DNA from: Clostridium_AM sp900759715
GTDB taxonomy: Bacteria; Bacillota; Clostridia; Clostridiales; Clostridiaceae
Reading direction: 5' to 3'
NCBI GenBank assembly: GCA_900759715.1
Contig: CAAEXF010000019.1
Location: 51,349-115,348, forward strand
DNA: 64,000 nt
The notes beneath the pieces are model-generated. The model did no database searches. It was not told the origin of the DNA and worked only from the letters and a program-made list of their open reading frames with translations. Below, in pieces: positions 50,832 to 59,870 of the stretch (position 1 is the stretch's first letter; each line of letters begins with the position of its first letter). A program made the translations under genes and the position numbers.

Positions 50832-50930
50832 TATAAAATAGATAACAATTATGTTTTAATTATTTATTTAAAATGGGGAGTTAACATCCTGATTTATTTA
50901 GTACATATGAATGAAAGGGAGACATGCATT

Positions 50931-51455
50931 ATGGAAAATAACAAAGAAAAAAAAGATGGAAGTAAATTGAAAATTATTGTTATAACAGTTGCGGCAGTTA
51001 TTGTTCTAGGAGCTGGAGGGTATTTTGGATATAACCACTTCTTTGCTTCAAAAGAAAATACTACTAAGAAGGTGGTTCAGCAGCAAATACCAGTGCAACA
51101 GATGCAACAAGGACAACAGATGGCTCAAAATGGAGGTTATCTGCAGCAGGTAGTATCAGCAAAGACATTTGGATTAGATGAATTTTTAGTAAATCTTGCA
51201 GATGAGGATGGAAAAAGATATTTAAAAGTAAAAGTTTTTTTAGGATATGATAACAAGAAATTAGATGCTGAACTAGAGGAGAAGAAGCCTATATTAAGAG
51301 ATGCTGTTATAAGTGTTTTAAGATCAAAAAAGTCATCAGATATAAATGCTAAGGGAATAGAAAGTATTAAAATGGAAATTATTCAAAGAATAAATGGAAC
51401 ACTAGAAAAAGGTCAATTAAACAACGTTTATTTTTATGACTTACTTGTACAGTAG
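50931..51455 (+). CDS. fliL: Flagellar basal body-associated protein FliL
   Basis: This protein of about 174 residues has a single membrane helix (KIIVITVAAVIVLGAGGYFG, about 13-32), a Gln/Met-rich linker and a periplasmic-side SPFH-like domain (FGLDEFLVNLADEDGKRYLK, ILRDAVISVLRSKKSSDI). It supports stator function. ATG 50931 follows AAGGGAG by 10 bases; the frame extending to 50790 crosses the hairpin and is not supported. Confidence 0.92.
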   Translation: MENNKEKKDGSKLKIIVITVAAVIVLGAGGYFGYNHFFASKENTTKKVVQQQIPVQQMQQGQQMAQNGGYLQQVVSAKTFGLDEFLVNLADEDGKRYLKVKVFLGYDNKKLDAELEEKKPILRDAVISVLRSKKSSDINAKGIESIKMEIIQRINGTLEKGQLNNVYFYDLLVQ

Positions 51456-51490
51456 GATAGCAGACTATATAAAGAGAATGGAGAATGCAG

Positions 51491-51901
51491 ATGGATTTGC
51501 AGTTTGGTTTGATGTTTTTAAGAACAATAATGGCATTACTTTTTATATTAATGCTAATATATATATCAATGAAATACGGTGGAAGTAAGCTGCAAAATAT
51601 CCAGAATAGAAGATATATAAAAATTTTAGAGAGAGTGTCTATTTCAAAAGAAAACAGCCTTTTAGTCGTAAAGATAGGACAAAAAGCTTATGTAATGGCT
51701 TCAACTAATGGTAAGGTAGAAATAATATCTGAGTTGTCGCAGGAGGAAATAATTGAAGTAGTAACTTTAAATGCTATACCTCAATATAAGGATTTAAAAG
51801 ATTTTTATGAAAAAACCGGACTAAAAAAAATTAGTGAAAAAGTACCAGTTAAGAACTTTTATGAAAAACTTAGATTTAAAAAGGAAGATAGAAATGAATA
51901 A
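51491..51901 (+). CDS. fliO: Flagellar biosynthesis protein FliO/FliZ
   Basis: This protein of about 136 residues has one N-terminal membrane helix (FLRTIMALLFILMLIYISMK) and the FliO cytoplasmic core (LERVSISKENSLLVVKIGQK, AYVMASTNGKVEIISEL). It helps assemble the FliP-FliQ-FliR export gate. ATG 51491 lies 7 bases after GGAG; ATG 51485 touches the site. It overlaps fliP by 8 bases. Confidence 0.9.
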   Translation: MDLQFGLMFLRTIMALLFILMLIYISMKYGGSKLQNIQNRRYIKILERVSISKENSLLVVKIGQKAYVMASTNGKVEIISELSQEEIIEVVTLNAIPQYKDLKDFYEKTGLKKISEKVPVKNFYEKLRFKKEDRNE

Positions 51902-52664
51902 GAGAAATAGCAAGGCCATAATACTAGTTTTAATTTTTATTACTATGGTATTTGCAGCAGCAAAGGTGCATGCAGCACCAGAGGCCTTTCCTATACCTAA
52001 AATAAATATTTCTGTGGACAATGCTAATACTCCGCAGCAGTATGTAGGAAATATAAAGCTTCTAATAATGCTTACAATACTTACACTACTTCCATCTTTC
52101 GTAATGATGATGACAAGTTTTGTTAGAATCATAGTAGTCTTTGGCTTTTTAAGAAATGCCATGGGAACACAGCAATCTCCACCTAATCAGGTATTAGTTG
52201 GACTAGCTCTATTTTTAACTGTGTTTATAATGAGACCAGTTTACAGTGAAATAAATACTAATGCAATACAGCCATATATTCAAAATAAAATAACTCAAGA
52301 ACAGGCTATAGAGGAGGGTGCCAAACCTTTAAGAGAGTTTATGCTTAAGCAAACAAGAAAAAAGGACTTAGATCTTTTTGTTAATGAAGCAAAATTAAAT
52401 TATAAGGTAACAAAAGACAATGCACCTCTTAACGTTGTGGTTCCAGCTTACATTATAAGTGAACTTAAAACAGCTTTTCAAATAGGATTTTTAATATTTA
52501 TACCATTTATGATAATAGATTTAGTAGTAGCCAGTGTACTTATGTCTATGGGAATGTTTATGTTGCCTCCAGTAATGGTATCACTGCCATTTAAATTGTT
52601 GTTATTTGTAATGGTAGATGGATGGTATCTATTAGTGAAATCTTTAATTATGAGTTTTTCATGA
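51894..52664 (+). CDS. fliP: Flagellar type III export gate protein FliP
   Basis: This protein of about 256 residues has a signal-like first helix (AIILVLIFITMVFAAAKVHA) followed by the FliP core. The core includes LTILTLLPSFVMMMTSFVRI, FLRNAMGTQQSPPNQVLVGL, ELKTAFQIGFLIFIPFMIID and the MLPPVMVSLPFKLLLFVMVD end. It forms the export channel with FliQ and FliR. ATG 51894 follows AAGGAAG. Confidence 0.96.
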   Translation: MNKRNSKAIILVLIFITMVFAAAKVHAAPEAFPIPKINISVDNANTPQQYVGNIKLLIMLTILTLLPSFVMMMTSFVRIIVVFGFLRNAMGTQQSPPNQVLVGLALFLTVFIMRPVYSEINTNAIQPYIQNKITQEQAIEEGAKPLREFMLKQTRKKDLDLFVNEAKLNYKVTKDNAPLNVVVPAYIISELKTAFQIGFLIFIPFMIIDLVVASVLMSMGMFMLPPVMVSLPFKLLLFVMVDGWYLLVKSLIMSFS

Positions 52665-52674
52665 GGTGAGTTAA

Positions 52675-52944
52675 GTGAGTGAAAACATGGTAATAGGCAT
52701 CATAAAAGATGCCATACAAACGGGACTTTTAGTAGCAGCGCCTATTCTTTTGATTTCAATAATAGTTGGACTTATTATAAGTATATTTCAGGCTACAACA
52801 CAGATACAGGAACAAACATTAACCTTTGTACCTAAGCTTGTAGCAGTGGCTTTAGTAGGCCTTATTACAGGAAGCTGGATGCTTCACCAACTTGTAAATT
52901 TTACTACGAGAATTTTTACATATATAGCACATATTACGCAGTAA
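52675..52944 (+). CDS. fliQ: Flagellar type III export gate protein FliQ
   Basis: This 89-residue protein has two membrane helices (LLVAAPILLISIIVGLIISI; LVAVALVGLITGSWMLHQLV) with the family motif FQATTQIQEQTLTFVPK between. The GTG start follows GAGGTGAG. It is followed by a repeat element, not by the usual immediate fliR start. Confidence 0.96.
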   Translation: MSENMVIGIIKDAIQTGLLVAAPILLISIIVGLIISIFQATTQIQEQTLTFVPKLVAVALVGLITGSWMLHQLVNFTTRIFTYIAHITQ

Positions 52945-52946
52945 TA

Positions 52947-53190
52947 TAAAAAATGCGAAGCAATTTTTTAGAGGACAGAGGACAATTGACAGAGGACAGT
53001 GAAGGGGGATTTTTCTCCGCTACACTACGAAAAATCTTTAATTTATATAAATTAGCGATGTTTTGCATTAGCAAAACAAGCCTAAAAAAATAAATTAGTT
53101 TTCTGACGTAAGGAAGAAAACTCACCATCATTGTCCTCTGTCCTCTGTCAATTGTCCTCTGATAAAAATTTTGCGAAGCAAAATTTTTAT
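52947..53190 (+). repeat. Palindromic intergenic repeat, copy B, inside the flagellar operon
   Basis: The core (52970-53160) has the AGAGGACAGAGGACAATTGA terminus at the left and the matching GTCAATTGTCCTCT end at the right. The left flank AAAATGC-GAA-GCAATTTT and right flank AAAATTTTGC-GAA-GCAAAATTTT (53165-53188) form mini-hairpins. It lies between fliQ and fliR-flhB and ends just before the ribosome site of the latter. Confidence 0.88.
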
Positions 53191-53202
53191 GGGGTGAAAA
53201 CT

Positions 53203-55035
53203 TTGATAGATACCGTATACTTTACAGCATTAATATTAATAACCATTAGGATATTTTGTTTTTTCGTTATAGTTCCTGTGTTTTTCCCAAATGGTACCCC
53301 AAACGCTGTTAAGGTAGGATTAACCTTAATTATGGCATACATATTAATACCGGGAATTGACTATTCAGGAATACATACTATAAATGACAATTTACCATTT
53401 ATAATTAACTGCTTAAATGAAGCAGCAGCAGGATTGACATTAGGATTTATTACAAACTTATGCTTTACGCTTATAAGATTTGCAGGCAATCTTATAGACC
53501 TGCAGGTTGGATTTGCAATGATGACCATGTTTGATCCTACATCAAGTAGTAATACTACTTTAATTGAACATTTATTGTATTGGTTTAGTATTGTAGTTTT
53601 TTTTATAGTAGATGGACATCATATGCTCATTAAAGCTTTAATGGAAAGCTTTAGTGTTATAAAAATAGGACAATTTTTTTTAAGTCAAAATTCAATAAAT
53701 ATAATTATAAAAGTATTTATCGAATATTTTGCAATAGCTTTGAAAATAGCAATACCAATAGTATTGATAATTCTCATAACGGATTTGACTATGGGACTAA
53801 TTGCAAGAACTGTTCCACAGTTAAATATAATGATACTCGGTCTTCCGGTAAAAATACTTGTAGGGCTTGGAGCCTTTTGTTTTGCACTACCTATATTTTT
53901 AAGAATAATAGAAAATTCTTTTCATGGAATACCGGATGCAATAAGGGGATTTTATAAAACAATACCTGTACTTATAATATTCGCATCAGATGACAAAACT
54001 GAAGAGGCTACCCCTAGAAAAAAGAGTGAGGCCAGAAAAAAAGGTCAAGTAGCTAAAAGTAAAGAAATAGCTTTATCACTGACTCTATTAGTATCTACGG
54101 TTGTGTTATTAAGTTTAGGGGGGTATGCAGGAAATCAACTTAAAGGAACTATGATTGCTTTTTTAAATAATTATATATCAACAGCCCTAACGTACGATAG
54201 CGTACAGAAAATTGCCTTTATAGTAGTATGGAGAATTGGAATAATATTTTTACCAATTGTCGTTCCTATTATGTTAATGGGAGTATTGGCAAATTTTCTT
54301 CAGACTGGAGCTTTAATTACCTCAGAGCCATTAAAACCTGATATTTCTAAATTAAATCCTTTAAATGGTTTGAAGAGAATCTTTTCTATGAGAACTGTAA
54401 TGGAATTACTTAAAGACTCAGCTATAGTTATAGTGGTAGGATATGTAGGTGTTAAATACGTGATTAGTAACTATACGTACATACTTTCACTAGGAGATTT
54501 AAAGCCAGCTGCGGTAATGGAAGCTGTAGGAAATCTTACAATAGGCATTTTCTTTAGGATAACAATTATAATGATTGTTATAGCAATTATAGACTATTTA
54601 TATCAAAGGTTTCAGTACAATAAGGATTTAAAAATGTCTAAACAAGAAGTAAAGGAAGAATATAAGCAAGATGAGGGAGACCCTCAAATAAAGGGTAAGA
54701 TTAGACAGAAACAAAGAGAAATGGCCATGAGAAGAATGATGCAGGAAGTACCTAAAGCTACAGTAGTTGTAACAAATCCGACACATATAGCAGTAGCCCT
54801 AGGTTACGAGGAAGGACAAAGCGCTCCTACAGTTTTAGCAAAGGGCGCTGATAAAGTGGCTATAAAAATAAAAGAAATAGCTAAAGAAAATGAAGTACCT
54901 ATTATCGAAAATAAACCTTTAGCTAGATTGATTTATGAACAGGTAGATTTAGAAGAAGAAATTCCTGTTGAAATGTATCAAGCAGTAGCAGAGATACTGG
55001 CGATTGTATATAAGATTAAAAATAAGAAAAATTAA
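53203..55035 (+). CDS. fliR-flhB: Fused FliR-FlhB export protein
   Basis: This protein of about 610 residues is one continuous frame. Residues 1 to about 258 are FliR (TALILITIRIFCFFVIVPVF, FAGNLIDLQVGFAMMTMFDP, IPDAIRGFYKTIPV). From about 262 (DDKTEEATPRKKSEARKKGQ) it is FlhB, with the autocleavage site NPTH at 525-528 and the LARLIYEQVDLEEEIPVEMY tail. The fusion of the export gate to the substrate switch is known from clostridia. I choose TTG 53203 after GGGGTGA; the frame starting at 53131 begins inside repeat copy B. A GTG at 53194 is also possible. Confidence 0.95.
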   Translation: MIDTVYFTALILITIRIFCFFVIVPVFFPNGTPNAVKVGLTLIMAYILIPGIDYSGIHTINDNLPFIINCLNEAAAGLTLGFITNLCFTLIRFAGNLIDLQVGFAMMTMFDPTSSSNTTLIEHLLYWFSIVVFFIVDGHHMLIKALMESFSVIKIGQFFLSQNSINIIIKVFIEYFAIALKIAIPIVLIILITDLTMGLIARTVPQLNIMILGLPVKILVGLGAFCFALPIFLRIIENSFHGIPDAIRGFYKTIPVLIIFASDDKTEEATPRKKSEARKKGQVAKSKEIALSLTLLVSTVVLLSLGGYAGNQLKGTMIAFLNNYISTALTYDSVQKIAFIVVWRIGIIFLPIVVPIMLMGVLANFLQTGALITSEPLKPDISKLNPLNGLKRIFSMRTVMELLKDSAIVIVVGYVGVKYVISNYTYILSLGDLKPAAVMEAVGNLTIGIFFRITIIMIVIAIIDYLYQRFQYNKDLKMSKQEVKEEYKQDEGDPQIKGKIRQKQREMAMRRMMQEVPKATVVVTNPTHIAVALGYEEGQSAPTVLAKGADKVAIKIKEIAKENEVPIIENKPLARLIYEQVDLEEEIPVEMYQAVAEILAIVYKIKNKKN

Positions 55036-55085
55036 GTTATAAAATTAATAATTATCAATTGTGAATTATCATATGAGGTGATATT

Positions 55086-57152
55086 TTGGAAAACAGCAGA
55101 AAAAGGTTTAGTCTAAAAAATAATATGGATATAATAATGGCCTTTGTGGTTATATCTGTAGTACTTATGATTATAATACCACTTCCACCGGAAATATTAG
55201 ACATACTGTTATCTTTTAATATTACTATATCCGTAGTAATTATACTTTTAACATTGTTTACTACAGAAGTGCTGCAGTTTTCTGTATTTCCAACGTTACT
55301 ACTTATAACAACTTTGTTTAGACTTGCTTTAAACATATCTTCAGCAAGGTTAATTCTAAAAGATGCCTATGCAGGAGAAGTAATAAATGCCTTCGGTAGT
55401 TTTGTTGTTGGAGGAAACTATGTTGTTGGTATAATTATATTCTTAATTATAGTAATTATACAGTTTATTGTAATTACAAACGGTGCTGGTAGAGTATCAG
55501 AAGTATCTGCAAGATTTACACTTGATGCTATGCCAGGTAAACAGATGAGTATAGATGCAGATTTAAATGCAGGTTTAATTGACGAAATGGGAGCAAGGGA
55601 AAGAAGAAAAAGATTGCAGCAGGAAGCAGATTTTTATGGAGCAATGGACGGTGCATCTAAGTTCATTAAAGGAGACGCTATAGCAGGTATTATAATTACA
55701 GCAATAAATATTATTGGAGGTATCATCATAGGAGTTGTGATGATGAATATGGATGCCGCTACAGCTGCACAAACTTATACAAGACTTACTATAGGAGATG
55801 GTCTTGTAACGCAAGTGCCCGCACTGTTAATATCTACAGCTTCAGGTATACTAGTTACTCGTTCAGGTAGTGATGAAAACTTTGGTACTTTAGCAATAAG
55901 ACAGTTAACAGGATTTCCAAAGGTTATAGCAATAGCTTCAGTAGTACTTTTATTCTTAGCTATTATACCAGGACTTCCACACTTATCCTTTTTTATTTTA
56001 GCAGTAGCCTGTGGAATATCTTCATATCTTCTATATAGAGAAGAAAAAGAGAAGGCTATAGAGCAAACTGAGATAGAACAACAAGAAATAACAGAAATAG
56101 AAAGTAAAGAACCAGAAAATGTTATGAGCTTAATTTCTGTTGAGCCTATGGAGGTAGAAATAGGGTATGGACTTATCCCACTGGCAGATGAGGTTTCAGG
56201 TGGAGATCTTCTTCAAAGAATAACCTCTGTAAGAAGACAGTGCGCTATAGAGATGGGAATAGTGGTACAACCTATTAGAATAAGGGACAATCTTCAGTTA
56301 AAAACCAATGAGTATGTTATAAAAATAAGAGGTACAGTAGTAGCAAAAGGAGAGCTTATGCCTAATATGCTGCTTTGTATGGATCCCACTAATGGAGAAA
56401 CAGAGATTCAAGGAATAAGAACAATTGAACCATCCTTTGGATTACCTGCAATCTGGGTAAACAAAGATCAAAGAGAAGAAGCAGAGATAAAGGGACTTAC
56501 AGTGGTAGATCCGACTACGGTTATGGTTACTCACTTAACTGAAACTATAAAGAATCATTGTTATGAGCTCCTTGGCAGACAGGAAGTTAAGTTAATTGTA
56601 GATTCTGTAAAAGAGAAGTACAGTACCGTTGTAGAAGAACTTATACCAGACCTTCTAACTATAGGAGAGCTGCAGAAAGTACTTCAGAATCTTTTAAGAG
56701 AAAGAGTGCCAATCAAAGATATGGTAACAATAATGGAGTCTTTAGCAGATAACTCTAGAACTACAAAGGATATCGAAGTGTTAACTGAATATGTGCGATT
56801 TTCACTTGGAAGAAGTATATGTAATCCTATGGTAGACGATGGTGGAGCAATTACAGTAATTACATTAAATCCAGAAATTGAAGATTTAATAAGCAATAAT
56901 ATACAAAAATCAATGCAGGGCTCATTCCCGGCAATAGATCCGGAAGTTACAGGAAGAATATTGAATGCATTAAAGGATACTTTAGATTCAGTGTATTTTT
57001 ATGAAAATCAACCAGTGGTTTTGGTCTCACCAAAAGTAAGACCGGCTTTCAGAAGGCTGATTGAGATGGTTTTTCCAGCAGTGAGTGTTTTATCACTTAA
57101 TGAAATACCTAATGATATTGAGATAAAAACCGAAGGAGTGGTTTCAATATAA
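55086..57152 (+). CDS. flhA: Flagellar export protein FlhA
   Basis: This 688-residue protein has about eight membrane helices (residues 15-310), the conserved cytoplasmic loop GAGRVSEVSARFTLDAMPGK plus QMSIDADLNAGLIDE, and a large cytoplasmic C-terminal domain (about 350-688). That domain docks chaperone-substrate complexes and the ATPase. The TTG start follows GAGGTGA. Its stop overlaps the flhF start by one base. Confidence 0.97.
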   Translation: MENSRKRFSLKNNMDIIMAFVVISVVLMIIIPLPPEILDILLSFNITISVVIILLTLFTTEVLQFSVFPTLLLITTLFRLALNISSARLILKDAYAGEVINAFGSFVVGGNYVVGIIIFLIIVIIQFIVITNGAGRVSEVSARFTLDAMPGKQMSIDADLNAGLIDEMGARERRKRLQQEADFYGAMDGASKFIKGDAIAGIIITAINIIGGIIIGVVMMNMDAATAAQTYTRLTIGDGLVTQVPALLISTASGILVTRSGSDENFGTLAIRQLTGFPKVIAIASVVLLFLAIIPGLPHLSFFILAVACGISSYLLYREEKEKAIEQTEIEQQEITEIESKEPENVMSLISVEPMEVEIGYGLIPLADEVSGGDLLQRITSVRRQCAIEMGIVVQPIRIRDNLQLKTNEYVIKIRGTVVAKGELMPNMLLCMDPTNGETEIQGIRTIEPSFGLPAIWVNKDQREEAEIKGLTVVDPTTVMVTHLTETIKNHCYELLGRQEVKLIVDSVKEKYSTVVEELIPDLLTIGELQKVLQNLLRERVPIKDMVTIMESLADNSRTTKDIEVLTEYVRFSLGRSICNPMVDDGGAITVITLNPEIEDLISNNIQKSMQGSFPAIDPEVTGRILNALKDTLDSVYFYENQPVVLVSPKVRPAFRRLIEMVFPAVSVLSLNEIPNDIEIKTEGVVSI

Positions 57153-58306
57153 TGATTATAAAGAAATATACCGTAAACAACATGAATGAAGCACTAACTC
57201 GAATAAGATATGAACTGGGAAAAGATGCAATCATAGTAAGCCAGAGAAAGATTAAAAAAGGTGGTTTTTTAGGTTTATTTTCAAAGAAAATGATTGAAGT
57301 TACTGCAGCAATAGATAACAATAAAAGTAGCAGCAAGGAAAGCATGGAAGAGGGAATTGAAGCAGTAAAGAGATTGATGAAAAATAAAGTAAGTGAACAT
57401 AAAAATAAATATAATGAGGAGACTGAAGACTCTAAGCTTATAAAAGCTCAAGATAGTCCAAGTAAAGGTAATGAAGAACTTGTAAAAGAAGTTCAAGAGA
57501 TGCGGAATATGCTTAAGGACATGATGAACTCATCCTCAGCGGTTAATACACCAAAAAGCGAACTTCACATGAAACTTGAGAGTAGTGATGTTGATAGCAA
57601 AATTATTAGTGAAATTGTGAAAATGGTAAATGAAGTTAGTGACGATAGAACAGAGGAAGAAAAGCTTAAAGAAATAGTAAATAATATGGTTAAAGTATCT
57701 CAAAGTAAAGAAGAGAATGTAATAGTATTAGTTGGACCTACAGGTGTTGGAAAGACTACAACCATAGCTAAGCTTGCTGGAAGACTTTCATTAATTGAAA
57801 ATAAGAAAGTCGGACTTATAACTATAGATACATATAGAATAGGAGCAGTTGAACAGCTTAAAACATATGCTGACATAATGAACATACCTTTTAACGTAGT
57901 ATTTACCATTAAGGATATGCAGTCTGCACTAGAGAGTATGTCAGATTGTGATGTTATTCTTGTTGATACTACTGGAAGAAGCAGCAAAAATACCATGCAG
58001 ATTTCCGAACTTAGAGCCTTTATTGATAAGGTGAAAACAGAAAATATACATCTTGTTATAAGCTGTACTACAAAAAATAAAGATATTGATGTAATAGTAA
58101 ATGGATATAAACCCTTAAACTATAATAATATAATAATTACAAAACTAGACGAAACCTCTACTTATGGTTCTATATTAAACATAGTGGAAAGTGCAAAGAA
58201 GCCTATAAGCTTTATTACAACAGGTCAGAATGTACCAGATGACATAAAATTACTGACTGCTGAAGAAATAACAAAACTTATACTAGGAGAGGATAAAGTA
58301 TGTTAG
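57152..58306 (+). CDS. flhF: Flagellar SRP-like GTPase FlhF
   Basis: This 384-residue protein has a basic N-terminal region (MIIKKYTVNNMNEALTRIRY), an N domain and the SRP-type G domain with VLVGPTGVGKTTTIAKLAGR, TIDTYRIGAVEQLKTYADI, ILVDTTGRSS and ITKLDET. It places new flagella and controls their number with FlhG. It starts one base into the flhA stop and overlaps flhG by 7 bases. Confidence 0.96.
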   Translation: MIIKKYTVNNMNEALTRIRYELGKDAIIVSQRKIKKGGFLGLFSKKMIEVTAAIDNNKSSSKESMEEGIEAVKRLMKNKVSEHKNKYNEETEDSKLIKAQDSPSKGNEELVKEVQEMRNMLKDMMNSSSAVNTPKSELHMKLESSDVDSKIISEIVKMVNEVSDDRTEEEKLKEIVNNMVKVSQSKEENVIVLVGPTGVGKTTTIAKLAGRLSLIENKKVGLITIDTYRIGAVEQLKTYADIMNIPFNVVFTIKDMQSALESMSDCDVILVDTTGRSSKNTMQISELRAFIDKVKTENIHLVISCTTKNKDIDVIVNGYKPLNYNNIIITKLDETSTYGSILNIVESAKKPISFITTGQNVPDDIKLLTAEEITKLILGEDKVC

Positions 58307-59178
58307 ATCAAGCTCAGAAACTGAGACAGCTAGTACAGAAGCAAAATAAAGACAGTAACGAACAAAGAGAAAACATATCGAGACCTAAAATAATAACTGT
58401 AACTTCTGGTAAAGGTGGAGTAGGAAAAAGCAATTTTGTAGTAAACTTATCTATTGCCCTTCAAAAAATGGGTAAAAAAGTGTTGATATTTGATGCAGAT
58501 ATGGGACTGGGAAACGATGATGTACTTATGGGATTCTTGCCTAAGTATAGTGTTTATGATGTAATATTTGGTGGCAAACAAATAGAAGAGGTGTTAGTAG
58601 AAGGGCCTTTTGGAGTAAAACTCCTTCCAGGAGGTACAGGTGTTTCAAAAATTGAGCAAATGACTGACAAACAAAGAGATAGTTTTTTAGCTAAGTTAAC
58701 ATGTTTAGAAGACCTCGATTATATTATTATGGATACAGGTGCTGGTGTTAATAGAGATGTACTCGGTTTTATTTCTTGCTGTGAGGAATTAATAGTAATA
58801 ACTACACCAGAACCTACTTCCCTTACGGATGCCTATAGCTTGCTTAAAGCTGTAAGCCATTTTAAGATAAGGGATAACGCAAAGGTTATAGTGAATAGAA
58901 CCATAGAATCAAAAGAGGGTGAAAGTACTTTTAATAAGTTTAATAACGCTGTATCAAAGTTTCTAAATATCGATTTGCAGTATTTAGGATATTTATCAGA
59001 TGATAAGAAACTTGTTCAAGCTGTCCGTAAACAGCAGCCATTTTTAATTAGCTATCCTAATTCTGATGTAGCTAAAGATTTAAACTACATAGCAGGTAAA
59101 ATTATAGGATTAGAAACGGACAAAACAGAAAGCAGTATACAAGATTTTTTTAAGAAAATTTTTAATATTTTTTCATAA
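58300..59178 (+). CDS. flhG: MinD-like ATPase FlhG
   Basis: This 292-residue ATPase has the deviant Walker A SGKGGVGKSNFVVNLSIALQ and Asp-rich DADMGLGNDDVL, typical of FlhG/FleN/YlxH. It stimulates the FlhF GTPase through its N-terminal helix (DQAQKLRQLVQKQNKDSN, the conserved DQA.LR start) and limits flagellar number. GGAGAGG precedes the ATG within flhF. Confidence 0.96.
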   Translation: MLDQAQKLRQLVQKQNKDSNEQRENISRPKIITVTSGKGGVGKSNFVVNLSIALQKMGKKVLIFDADMGLGNDDVLMGFLPKYSVYDVIFGGKQIEEVLVEGPFGVKLLPGGTGVSKIEQMTDKQRDSFLAKLTCLEDLDYIIMDTGAGVNRDVLGFISCCEELIVITTPEPTSLTDAYSLLKAVSHFKIRDNAKVIVNRTIESKEGESTFNKFNNAVSKFLNIDLQYLGYLSDDKKLVQAVRKQQPFLISYPNSDVAKDLNYIAGKIIGLETDKTESSIQDFFKKIFNIFS

Positions 59179-59191
59179 GGGGTAGGTTTTA

Positions 59192-59866
59192 ATGAGCGAC
59201 AATGTGGAGTTCCTAGTTAACCAGAGAATAGAAATAGAAATGGAAGATGGAATCTATAAAAGCAATATTCAGGATATAACAGATGAGTATATTGGAATAA
59301 GCATACCAGTAAATGAGGGAAAGTATGTACCGCTTAGAAAAGACGAGAAGGTCATATGCCATTATTACTATAATAAGGACATTTATAGATTTGAAACGGT
59401 AGTTTCAGGAAGAAAAATAGACAAGCTTCTGATAATAATGTTAAAAAAACCAGAAAAGGTAGTAATGTATCAGAGAAGAAACTTTGCAAGAGTACCTTTG
59501 ATGGTTAATATATATTGTGGAATATTAGAAAATAGCAAGAAAATTGAGAATATAGGTAATAATCAAATTGAGTTCTTTGATGCATACTCACTTGATATAA
59601 GTGGTGGGGGATTAAGACTAGCAGTAGATAGAAAATTTGAGAAAAGACTCAACTTAGGAAGTATGCTGATGATGACTATTCCACTTAGTGATGAAAATCT
59701 TACAATAAAAGGGAAAATTGTGAGAGTAGAAAACGATAGAAAAAATCCTAAAATTATTTGTGGAGTGTCCTTTGTAGAGTTAGATAGATTAACTAGAGAA
59801 TCTATAATAAGGTTGGTTTTTAAAACTATGAGAGAGCAGATGAAGAAGGGAGCAAAGGGGGAGTAG
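59192..59866 (+). CDS. YcgR-like PilZ c-di-GMP receptor
   Basis: This 224-residue protein has an N-terminal YcgR domain (VNQRIEIEMEDGIYKSNIQD) and a C-terminal PilZ domain. The ligand motifs are QRRNFARVP (RxxxR) and DISGGG (D-x-S-x-x-G), so it should bind cyclic di-GMP. Such proteins act as flagellar brakes. AAGGGG lies before the ATG. Position between flhG and fliA is common in clostridia (also called FlgZ/YpfA-like). The EAL and HD-GYP genes upstream would supply opposing control. Confidence 0.9.
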   Translation: MSDNVEFLVNQRIEIEMEDGIYKSNIQDITDEYIGISIPVNEGKYVPLRKDEKVICHYYYNKDIYRFETVVSGRKIDKLLIIMLKKPEKVVMYQRRNFARVPLMVNIYCGILENSKKIENIGNNQIEFFDAYSLDISGGGLRLAVDRKFEKRLNLGSMLMMTIPLSDENLTIKGKIVRVENDRKNPKIICGVSFVELDRLTRESIIRLVFKTMREQMKKGAKGE

Positions 59867-59870
59867 CTTC

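Noticed and set aside
53131..53202. N-terminal extension of FliR-FlhB
   Set aside because: These codons come from repeat copy B; family alignment and the GGGGTGA site favour TTG 53203.
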